From Anaerolineales bacterium (GTDB lineage Bacteria; Chloroflexota; Anaerolineae; Anaerolineales; Anaerolineaceae), in assembly GCA_020060485.1 (NCBI GenBank), contig JAGVAB010000022.1, positions 1 to 11,336 of the forward strand: DNA of 11,336 bases, written 5' to 3'. The translations under genes and the position numbers were made by a program. Of the stretch, positions 1 through 5,814 are shown piece after piece. The stretch's first letter is position 1. Each line of letters starts with the position of its first letter. The notes below the pieces were generated by a model. That model had not been told where the DNA came from and made no database searches. It was given only the letters and a program-made list of their open reading frames with translations.

Positions 1-54
1 ATAAACCCCGGTGACGCACAGACCGTCTTTCGTCCGGCCTCGTGCCATCAATAA
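1..54 (+). CDS. possible C-terminal tail of an upstream gene (partial)
   Basis: Frame 1 is open from the window edge to a TAA at 52-54 and encodes 17 residues ending in PASCHQ. The other two forward frames stop within the first 15 bases. A strong + strand terminator begins about 30 bases later, which is where the end of an upstream transcription unit would be expected. The peptide is too short to recognise, so neither coding status nor function can be established from this window. Confidence 0.3.
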   Translation: MNPGDAQTVFRPASCHQ

Positions 55-82
55 AAGAAGCAAATGGAAAATTAACTTTGAG

Positions 83-108
83 AACGCCATGACGCTCATG
101 GCGTTTTT
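83..108 (+). terminator. intrinsic terminator of the upstream unit
   Basis: A perfect 10-bp stem (AACGCCATGA at 83-92, TCATGGCGTT at 96-105) closes a 3-base loop and runs into five T residues (104-108). The T tract lies only on the + strand side, so it should end transcription entering from the left. It separates whatever lies upstream from the promoter that starts at 111. Confidence 0.88.
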
Positions 109-110
109 CC

Positions 111-139
111 TTGACGTTCTTCCTGATACCTTGTACACT
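111..139 (+). promoter_or_regulatory. sigma70-type promoter of the riboswitch leader
   Basis: TTGACG (111-116) and TACACT (134-139) are separated by an optimal 17 bases. Transcription would start near 146, about 15 bases before the cobalamin aptamer. The position directly after a terminator and directly before a riboswitch makes the assignment stronger than the boxes alone. Confidence 0.75.
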
Positions 140-160
140 ATGATTACAAAAGAAAAACAG

Positions 161-246
161 CAAAGCCCTGAGTGAAGACCGGTGAAATCCCGGCGCTGTC
201 CCGCAACGGTGGAGTTCGAAGTTTGAACCAGCCCGACCCCCAGGCC
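161..246 (+). promoter_or_regulatory. cobalamin riboswitch (compact aptamer)
   Basis: The core matches the cobalamin (B12-box) consensus. A GAA is followed by CCGGTG, AAAT, a complementary CCGG (179-182 with 190-193), then GCTGTCCCGCAACGGT (195-210). The 3' side AGCCCGACCCCCAGGCC (230-246) resembles the conserved AGCC..GA..ACC.GCC end of this family. The variable arm between them is only a small hairpin (GTTCG 214-218 with TGAAC 224-228) rather than the long arm of the classical AdoCbl class, so a compact class-II-like aptamer is suggested. A closing stem CCTG (167-170) with CAGG (241-244) is possible. The RNA has its own promoter at 111-139 and a terminator at 310-331. The family normally switches genes off when cobalamin is bound. 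The direction here cannot be read directly. Confidence 0.8.
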
Positions 247-309
247 TTGCTGCAAGCCTTGGTTTTGCCTTCGCGGAAAGGACAAATGGGGAGTGTTCCC
301 AACTTTTCG

Positions 310-331
310 CGCTGCATTTGCAGCGTTTTTT
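310..331 (+). terminator. intrinsic terminator in the riboswitch expression platform
   Basis: CGCTGC (310-315) pairs with GCAGCG (320-325) around a 4-base loop and is followed by six T residues (326-331). It lies 64 bases after the aptamer. Its 3' arm (TTGCAGC, 318-324) can instead pair with GCTGCAA at 249-255, just after the aptamer, giving a candidate antiterminator. This is the arrangement expected for a transcriptional riboswitch. The stem is short, so efficiency is uncertain. Confidence 0.7.
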
Positions 332-539
332 GTTTTCCGGCTGCCGGTTGGCAAGGCTGATCTTATCCGCAGTAGGGCGCAGGCCCTTATGTTTTCTTGA
401 AAGGAGAGATGGCTGATTCGCTGACCGGAGCAGTGTTTTAAACCGGGAATGACATTGAAATCACTGCATGTCACACCTTTGGTGTTGTCCAGAGGAGGTG
501 ACTTTATTCCCTTTTAATGGGGCATAACATTAAAAATGC
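332..539 (+). other. gene-less leader between terminator and regulator promoter
   Basis: No convincing gene is present here. Small structures are visible: a 5-bp hairpin (AGGGC 374-378 with GCCCT 383-387), an inverted repeat TGACAT (450-455) / ATGTCA (468-473), an adjoining hairpin ACACC (473-477) / GGTGT (481-485), and a strong Shine-Dalgarno-like AGGAGGTG at 493-500 that is not followed by a well-spaced long ORF. The stretch could be an untranslated leader that is read when the riboswitch terminator fails, or the remains of a lost gene. I cannot tell which. Confidence 0.4.
409..441 (+). CDS. doubtful 10-codon leader ORF
   Basis: ATG at 409 opens the peptide MADSLTGAVF and closes at TAA 439-441. 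AAGGAGAG (401-408) abuts the start codon, which is closer than the usual 5-9 bases and would make initiation poor. It lies between the riboswitch terminator and the regulator's promoter, where a leader peptide could sit. No repeated regulatory codons are present. It may well be chance. Confidence 0.15.
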   Translation: MADSLTGAVF

Positions 540-567
540 TTGACTTTGGGGTGGAAAATGCTAAAAT
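540..567 (+). promoter_or_regulatory. sigma70-type promoter of the GntR gene and operon
   Basis: TTGACT (540-545) and TAAAAT (562-567) are separated by 16 bases in an AT-rich context. The predicted start is near 574, giving a leader of about 30 bases before the regulator's ATG at 604. This gives the operon a second entry point independent of the riboswitch transcript. Confidence 0.72.
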
Positions 568-576
568 GAATAAAAG

Positions 577-590
577 GTCAGACGACTGTC
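577..590 (+). promoter_or_regulatory. candidate operator for the GntR protein
   Basis: The 14 bases GTCAGACGACTGTC form an imperfect palindrome (pattern G.CAG.CG.CTG.C, 10 of 14 positions symmetric). The site lies directly over and after the expected transcription start of the 540-567 promoter, where a bound repressor would block initiation. GntR-family regulators commonly bind short palindromes near their own promoters. Assignment to this protein rests on position alone. Confidence 0.4.
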
Positions 591-603
591 AACCGAGGTT
601 AAA

Positions 604-1332
604 ATGGTCATCAAGCGCCCACAGCCTATTGCTGAACAAGTTCTATCCTTGCTGCGCACGCGTATTCGCAACCGGGAATTTGGGGACGGGCGCCTGCCAT
701 CTGAAAGTGAGCTGGCGGTGGAGTTGGGGGTCAGCCGGGCAACACTTCGCACGGCATTGGTCAAGCTTGGGGCAGAAGGTCTGGTCATTCGCAAACAGGG
801 GGATGGCACGTATGTTAATCAGCGCATTCTGGATGTACACAATCATCTTGGCGAGATCTGGGAATTCACCCGACTGATCCGCGGCGCGGGTTACGAGCCT
901 TCCATTCTACCGTTACGAATCCTGCAGCGTCCGGCGGCCGAGCATGAGGCCGAGGCGCTGGGCATTGATCCGCTGGATGAAGTGGTCTCGATCAATCGTC
1001 TTTTCCTGGCAGATGACAAACCGGTAGTGCTTTCCGAGAACATCATCTCTTCGGGGTTGATCTGCCAGGATCAAATGGACCTGGATGCCAGCTTCTCGCT
1101 GCATGAGTTCATGGAGATGTATTGCGGTCAGAGTGTGGGTTACGCCATAGCCAACATCAGCTGCCTTCTGGCGACCACCGAGTTGGCGGATACCTTGCGT
1201 GTGAAACCCGGGTTCCCCCTGCTGCATTTTGTGGAGACCTTTTATAACAAAAGTGAGCAGCCATTGGTTTATGCGAACAACTATTACAACGATAAGGTCA
1301 TTGAATTGCGGCTGATCCGTTCCTGGGGTTAG
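604..1332 (+). CDS. GntR-family transcriptional regulator with UTRA ligand domain (HutC/FarR type)
   Basis: The 242-residue length is typical of the HutC subfamily. Residues about 5-72 form the winged helix-turn-helix, with the characteristic run LPSESELAVELGVSRATLR (31-49) followed by the wing GLVIRKQGDGTYV (59-71). Residues about 90-235 fit the UTRA effector domain, including the dimer-forming strand GIDPLDEVVSINRLFLADDK, a run ending in LSENII, and a late FYNKSEQPLVYANNYYN stretch. GAGG (595-598) precedes the ATG by 5 bases. It is the first gene of the cluster and lies behind its own promoter and a palindrome, so an autoregulated local repressor is likely. The UTRA domain would bind a small metabolite, presumably the transported or demethylated compound. 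The inducer cannot be named from sequence. Confidence 0.93.
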   Translation: MVIKRPQPIAEQVLSLLRTRIRNREFGDGRLPSESELAVELGVSRATLRTALVKLGAEGLVIRKQGDGTYVNQRILDVHNHLGEIWEFTRLIRGAGYEPSILPLRILQRPAAEHEAEALGIDPLDEVVSINRLFLADDKPVVLSENIISSGLICQDQMDLDASFSLHEFMEMYCGQSVGYAIANISCLLATTELADTLRVKPGFPLLHFVETFYNKSEQPLVYANNYYNDKVIELRLIRSWG

Positions 1333-1426
1333 CCGTATTGTTATCTTGGATGCTTTGCAGAAATCCGCACTGATTTTTTTTGGGATGCACGGTTATTCAG
1401 CTTCAATCGTATTCACACGGCACAAT

Positions 1427-1436
1427 GAGGAGGTAA
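1427..1436 (+). promoter_or_regulatory. Shine-Dalgarno site that fixes the flavoprotein-like start
   Basis: GAGGAGGTAA is a near-perfect ribosome binding site 8 bases (from the last GG) before ATG 1442. It decides the start of the next gene. The same frame is open back to a TTG at 1346, but that codon has no ribosome binding site, and the extra 32 residues resemble nothing in the family. Confidence 0.85.
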
Positions 1437-1441
1437 CACGG

Positions 1442-2101
1442 ATGGCGGCGGAAGATCACATGAACAGGTCTGCCATGGAAGAGGGCTTCTACAGCATGAA
1501 GCCCAAGGACGATCTTGATTCTCTTTACACAAGCGGCAGGCTGCCAGAAATATTAAAGCGCACTTTGGAAGGGCCGTTCAGTTGGCAGCGACGGAATGAG
1601 ACGACTTTGGAACGCACTTTGAACATGCCAGGATTGGCGCCGCAATGGGTGGCCGGGCTGCTGGCAGGCGGGGCGATGGTACATCTGAGCGGCAAGGATA
1701 TTCCGCTGGTTGAAGTACTTCAGATGTCTACCAAGCAAAGTTTTCAAGACGTTCGTTTGCCGGTGGAAGGTCTGTGCTGGGGGGCGGCGCAGGTGGCTCG
1801 CACCCCGGGTGATGAACCCATCGTGTTTGCGATCGCTACGGTAAAAATGAGCAAGGGAGTTGTCTGGCAGGCACAGGCGGCCTTGACCGGAGTTTGGCCT
1901 TCGTCAGTAGGCATGATCAACGCAGCCAATGCTCTGGCCGGCGGCCCGCTGACCGTTGAACGCATCGCAGAGGTTGCGGCCAAAGTGGCGGATGAAGTTG
2001 ACCCCAGGGGAGATTTTTTGGGCAGTGCAGACTATCGCCGGGCAATGTCCGTTGTGTTGACCCGGCATGCGCTGGAAATGTGCCTGGAAGGAATGAACTA
2101 A
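1442..2101 (+). CDS. shortened FAD-subunit-like protein of a molybdenum hydroxylase (CO_deh_flav_C domain only)
   Basis: This 219-residue protein matches the medium (flavin) subunit of the xanthine/CO dehydrogenase family only in its C-terminal half. Residues about 65-215 follow the family order: LLAGGAMVHLSG, then DVRLP, a W-G/ARTPGD run, ALTGVWPSSV, LAGGPLTVERIAE and DPRGDFLGSADYRRAM..VLTRHALE. Normal medium subunits are about 260-290 residues. They carry an N-terminal PCMH-type FAD domain with an AGG(T/Q)-like loop and an IRN.(G/A)T(I/L)GGN-like loop. Neither is visible in residues 1-65, nor in the frame upstream. It may therefore not bind FAD, acting as a structural subunit or being a degraded one. 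The stop is followed after one base by the start of the molybdenum subunit, implying translational coupling. It resembles the place of ygfM next to xdhD in E. coli, although YgfM keeps the FAD part. Confidence 0.8.
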   Translation: MAAEDHMNRSAMEEGFYSMKPKDDLDSLYTSGRLPEILKRTLEGPFSWQRRNETTLERTLNMPGLAPQWVAGLLAGGAMVHLSGKDIPLVEVLQMSTKQSFQDVRLPVEGLCWGAAQVARTPGDEPIVFAIATVKMSKGVVWQAQAALTGVWPSSVGMINAANALAGGPLTVERIAEVAAKVADEVDPRGDFLGSADYRRAMSVVLTRHALEMCLEGMN

Positions 2102-2102
2102 C

Positions 2103-5006
2103 ATGGCGAACCCTATACATATTAACATCAATGGCAAGGAAATACCGGTGAATGCTTCGCCGCGTGACCGTTTGCTGGATGTGCTGCGCGATCTGGACTA
2201 TTTGAGCGTTAAACAAGGCTGCGGCACAGGCGATTGCGGGGTGTGCACAGTTTTACTGGACGGCAAGCCGGTGCGCAGCTGCATGACCAAAGTTGAACAG
2301 GCTGAAGGGCATGCCATCACCACTCTGGAAGGCATTCAGCAAGATGGTGAACTGCATCCCTTGCAACAGGCATTCATTGAGACCGGGGCCATTCAATGCG
2401 GTTTTTGCACCCCGGCGCAGATTTTGACAGCCAAAGCATTTCTGGACCAAAACCCCAACCCCAGCGATGACGACATTCGCGAAGCCCTGTCTGGCGTACT
2501 GTGCCGCTGCACGGCATATGTGCGAGTGGTGGAAGGCGTGCAGCGGGCGGCGGCTGTACTGCGCGGCGAGAGCGTGCCTCCGGTGGACCATATTGCCAAA
2601 ATTCTTCCGGAAGACATGGCACAGATTGATTTGCCCGATTCATTCTTCCGTTCCGAGGGGGGATATGCTGTTTTGCCGCCGCTGGTTTACACCCCGCAGG
2701 AAATGACCGGCAAGCAAGTGGTTGGCAAATCCATTGCCAAGCTGGACGCGGTCAAGCTGGCCAAGGGCCGTCCGGTATTTGCCGCCGATCTGAAGATGCC
2801 TGGCACGCTGGTTGGGGTGCTGATGACCAGCCCGCATGCCCATGCGCGCATTAAGTCAATTGACGCCAGCAAAGCCGAGGCTTTGCCTGGGGTACATGCG
2901 GTGCTGACCCACAAGAATGTCAAGCGCATCAAACATTCTTCGGGGGGACAAAGCCCTCCCAAGCCATTGCCTTATGACCAGGTGGTGCTGGATGACAAGG
3001 TGCGCTTTGTGGGCGACCGGGTGGCGGTAGTAGCCGCTGAAAGCCTGGAGATTGCCAATGAAGCTATTCGCCTGATTGATGTGGAATATGAAGTTCTGCC
3101 AGCGGTGATGGATGCTGAAAAGGCTATGCTGGATGGTGCACCTGTCATTCATGACGAGATGGACACCGAAGGCATTTATGATGCTGCCCACAACATTGTC
3201 GTTCATATTGAAAAACAAATTGGTGATGTGGATGGCGCTTTTGCCGCCGCAGATCATGTGTTTGAAGGAACTTATCGGACGCCCAAGCAGCAGCACGCCC
3301 ATCTGGAGCCGCACGTCTGCCTGACCTGGTGGGATGAAGATGACCGTATGGTGATCCGCTCCAGCACGCAGGTTCCTTTCCATGTGCGCAGAATGGTTGC
3401 TCCCCTGATCGGTTTACCGGTGCAGCGCGTGCGGGTGTATAAACCACGCCTGGGCGGCGGCTTTGGCAACAAGCAGGAAATGATCCTGGAAGATATGTGC
3501 GCCTTGCTCACCATGCGTACTGGACGGCCGGTGTTGATGGAATACACCCGCAAGCAGGAGTTCACCAGCTCACGCAGCCGCCACCCGAATGTGGTGCGCG
3601 TGCGGGTGGGGGTCAAGGATGGCAAGGTTACCGCCACCGAGATTTATACCATTGGAGATACCGGAGCGCACGGCACCCAGGGTTTGACGGTGCAGATGGC
3701 GGGAGGTTTACGGGGTCTGACCCTGTACAATTCAGCCAATGCCAGGTTCATCACAGACGTCGTGTATACCAACAAACCGCCAGCGGCTGCTTTCCGCGGT
3801 TATGGCGCCATGCAAGTACAGTATGCTGTGGAAGTGTTAATGGAAGAGGCAGCTGAGGCGCTGGGCGTGGATGTGGTTGATTTCAAGCGTGCCCACTGGA
3901 TCCGCAAAGGCGACTCGATGCGCATGGCAGTGGCGCTGGGAGAAGGCCGGGAAGGTTTTGCCCAGAACCTGGAAAGCGGCGATTATGGCCAGTTGATGGA
4001 AATTGGGATGAAGGTCACCGATTATGCGGCCAAACATGCAGCCTATCGCAAGCAGACCGGACGCATCCGCAAGGGGATCGGTTTTTCGGTGACGATGCAC
4101 GGCAGTGGTGTGGCTGGCCTGGATATGGGCGCTGCCACGATCAAGCTCAACGATGGCGGTTTCTTTAACCTTGCGGTTGGCGCCGTTGATTGTGGCACCG
4201 GCTCTGATACCATCCTTGCCCAAATTGCCGGGGAAGAGTTGGGTGTTCCCGCCGAAGATATCGTGGTCTATTCTTCGGACACAGACCACACGCCTTTTGA
4301 CAAGGGAGCTTATGCCAGCAGTACCACCTATATCAGCGGTGGAGCGGTACGCAAGACCGCAATGCGCGTAGCCGAACAGATTCGCCAGCACGCGGCTGCC
4401 ATGCTGGGACTGGATGATCCGACTGTCATGGTCTTGAAAGACCGCAAGGTGTTTGCCCCGGATGGGCAGTTTGTGACCATGGCCGAAGTGGCAATGAGCA
4501 GCCTGCACCAGATGAACCAGCATCAGATCATCGCCAGCGAGTCGCACATGAGCTATCAATGTCCGCCGCCGCTGGCTGCCCAATTTGCTGAAGTGGAAGT
4601 CAACACCGAGACAGGACAGGTTACGGTCGAGCGTCTGCTGATGGTTGGCGACTGCGGGCGGGTGCTCAACCCGATTGCTGCTGCCGGACAACTGGAAGGT
4701 GGCATGTCGCAGGCCTGGGGCTTCGCTCTGTGTGAAGACATGGTTTACGACGAGAGCGGAAAGCCGGTCAATGCACGCTTTGGTCCATACCACATCATGA
4801 AGGCCAATGAAGCCCCGTCCATGGATTCGATTTTTGTGGAAACAGACGAGCCAAATGGCCCATTGGGCGCCAAATCAGTGGGTGAGTTAGCGATTGATGG
4901 CGGCGCTCCGGCCATTGTAAGCGCCATCTACAATGCCACCGGGGTTTGGGTGCGCAGTCTGCCTTGTTACCCGGAAGACCTGTGGCGACTTTTACAGAGC
5001 AAATAA
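2103..5006 (+). CDS. molybdenum hydroxylase, fused [2Fe-2S] and molybdopterin subunits (xanthine dehydrogenase family, XdhD-like)
   Basis: The 967-residue protein should hydroxylate an N-heterocycle or aldehyde at a molybdenum cofactor and pass electrons to two [2Fe-2S] centres. Residues 1-80 are a plant-ferredoxin-like domain with Cys40, Cys45, Cys48 and Cys60. Residues 85-150 hold the second cluster with Cys99, Cys102, Cys134 and Cys136. After a linker, residues about 205-965 are the molybdopterin part: GGGFGNK (451-457), AFRGYG (563-568), GAVDCGTGSDT (693-703), a late GAKSVGELA with catalytic-type Glu928, and IDGGAPAI. AFRGYG fits the xanthine/nicotinate side of the family better than the CO dehydrogenase loop. 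In most relatives the two parts are separate proteins; fusion in this order and size is known in E. coli XdhD (about 956 residues). The substrate cannot be read from sequence. No signal peptide is seen, so it should be cytoplasmic. GGAAGGA (2086-2092) is the ribosome binding site. Confidence 0.93.
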   Translation: MANPIHININGKEIPVNASPRDRLLDVLRDLDYLSVKQGCGTGDCGVCTVLLDGKPVRSCMTKVEQAEGHAITTLEGIQQDGELHPLQQAFIETGAIQCGFCTPAQILTAKAFLDQNPNPSDDDIREALSGVLCRCTAYVRVVEGVQRAAAVLRGESVPPVDHIAKILPEDMAQIDLPDSFFRSEGGYAVLPPLVYTPQEMTGKQVVGKSIAKLDAVKLAKGRPVFAADLKMPGTLVGVLMTSPHAHARIKSIDASKAEALPGVHAVLTHKNVKRIKHSSGGQSPPKPLPYDQVVLDDKVRFVGDRVAVVAAESLEIANEAIRLIDVEYEVLPAVMDAEKAMLDGAPVIHDEMDTEGIYDAAHNIVVHIEKQIGDVDGAFAAADHVFEGTYRTPKQQHAHLEPHVCLTWWDEDDRMVIRSSTQVPFHVRRMVAPLIGLPVQRVRVYKPRLGGGFGNKQEMILEDMCALLTMRTGRPVLMEYTRKQEFTSSRSRHPNVVRVRVGVKDGKVTATEIYTIGDTGAHGTQGLTVQMAGGLRGLTLYNSANARFITDVVYTNKPPAAAFRGYGAMQVQYAVEVLMEEAAEALGVDVVDFKRAHWIRKGDSMRMAVALGEGREGFAQNLESGDYGQLMEIGMKVTDYAAKHAAYRKQTGRIRKGIGFSVTMHGSGVAGLDMGAATIKLNDGGFFNLAVGAVDCGTGSDTILAQIAGEELGVPAEDIVVYSSDTDHTPFDKGAYASSTTYISGGAVRKTAMRVAEQIRQHAAAMLGLDDPTVMVLKDRKVFAPDGQFVTMAEVAMSSLHQMNQHQIIASESHMSYQCPPPLAAQFAEVEVNTETGQVTVERLLMVGDCGRVLNPIAAAGQLEGGMSQAWGFALCEDMVYDESGKPVNARFGPYHIMKANEAPSMDSIFVETDEPNGPLGAKSVGELAIDGGAPAIVSAIYNATGVWVRSLPCYPEDLWRLLQSK

Positions 5007-5014
5007 GTGAAACA

Positions 5015-5028
5015 CCGCCTGCGGGCGG
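5015..5028 (+). other. GC-rich intergenic hairpin without T tract
   Basis: CCGCC (5015-5019) pairs with GGCGG (5024-5028) around TGCG, nine bases after the hydroxylase stop. No T run follows, so it is unlikely to terminate transcription. It could protect the upstream mRNA end or mark a processing site that sets different levels for the oxidase and the corrinoid genes. Confidence 0.35.
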
Positions 5029-5094
5029 AAAGCAATTGCGCTGTTATTGGTGAGTGAACCAGATATTCTTTGTGCTTGAGGAAAGGATCAGAAA

Positions 5095-5793
5095 ATGGAG
5101 AAGGAAAAATATTTAGAAGCTTTGATGGCGGCTGTGGTGGATGGCGAAGAAGAGGACGCTGCCCAGGCGGCCCAGGCTGCACTGGATGCCGGACTTGACC
5201 CGTTGACCCTGGTTAACGAAGCCATTCAGAAGCCATTGGAAAAAGTTGGCAAGGATTTTGAAAATGGTGATTGCTATCTGCCGGAATTGATCCTGGTAGG
5301 CGATGCCGCCCGCGCGGCAAGCGATGTAATCATGCCCCACATTTCGGCCGAAGATATGGCTGGTTCATTGCAGGGCAAGGTGGTCATTGGTGTTGTTTCC
5401 GGTGATCTGCACGACATCGGCAAGAACATTGTAGCAGCCTTCCTGGCAGCCCAGGGTTTGAAGGTGGTTGACCTCGGCACGGATGTGGCTCCTAAAACCT
5501 TCGTTGATTCTGTGGTCAAGGAGAACGCCGAGTTTCTGGTCATCTCGACCCTGCTTTCGACTTCCCGCCCCTTCTATAAACAAATCATTGACTTGTTGGA
5601 AGTCCGCGGACAGCGCTCAAAGACCTTCATCCTGGTGGGCGGCGGCCCGGTGACTCCCAAATGGGCCAAAGAGATTGGTGCAGATGGGTATGGCCGGGAT
5701 GCCAAGGACGCGGTAGACCTGTGCCGTTTGATGGCTGATAGCGTGCAAAAGCCGCCGCTGACTGACCCGATCTTGGTCAATGCGCTGACGTAG
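5095..5793 (+). CDS. corrinoid protein (methyltransferase cognate, MtmC/MtbC/MttC type)
   Basis: This 232-residue methyl-carrier protein binds a cobamide and shuttles methyl groups between a substrate-specific methyltransferase and an acceptor methyltransferase. Residues 1-90 form the helical cap domain (B12-binding 2), with the family run PLEKVGKDFENGDCYLPELI at 47-66. Residues 94-220 form the Rossmann-like B12 domain with the base-off motif GDLHDIGKN (103-111), in which His106 is the expected lower cobalt ligand. The ST (151-152) and VGGGPVT (181-187) segments cradle the nucleotide tail. Length is normal for the family. AAGGA (5083-5087) lies 7 bases before the ATG. The stop is 21 bases before the methyltransferase gene, the usual pairing, so the two are presumed partners. 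The paralogues for mono-, di- and trimethylamine cannot be told apart reliably by eye. Confidence 0.95.
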   Translation: MEKEKYLEALMAAVVDGEEEDAAQAAQAALDAGLDPLTLVNEAIQKPLEKVGKDFENGDCYLPELILVGDAARAASDVIMPHISAEDMAGSLQGKVVIGVVSGDLHDIGKNIVAAFLAAQGLKVVDLGTDVAPKTFVDSVVKENAEFLVISTLLSTSRPFYKQIIDLLEVRGQRSKTFILVGGGPVTPKWAKEIGADGYGRDAKDAVDLCRLMADSVQKPPLTDPILVNALT

Positions 5794-5814
5794 AAAGAAG
5801 AAGGAGAGCATTCA

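Noticed and set aside
172..360. 62-codon open frame on the plus strand
   Set aside because: It runs through the cobalamin aptamer and the terminator, has no ribosome binding site, and the conserved RNA motifs explain the sequence better.
1346..1441. TTG-initiated extension of the flavoprotein-like gene
   Set aside because: There is no Shine-Dalgarno site before TTG 1346 and the added residues show no FAD-domain features, whereas ATG 1442 has an excellent site.
3837..4793. 318-codon open frame on the minus strand
   Set aside because: It lies wholly inside the molybdenum hydroxylase gene, has no recognisable motif or ribosome binding site, and results from the GC-biased codon use of the real gene.
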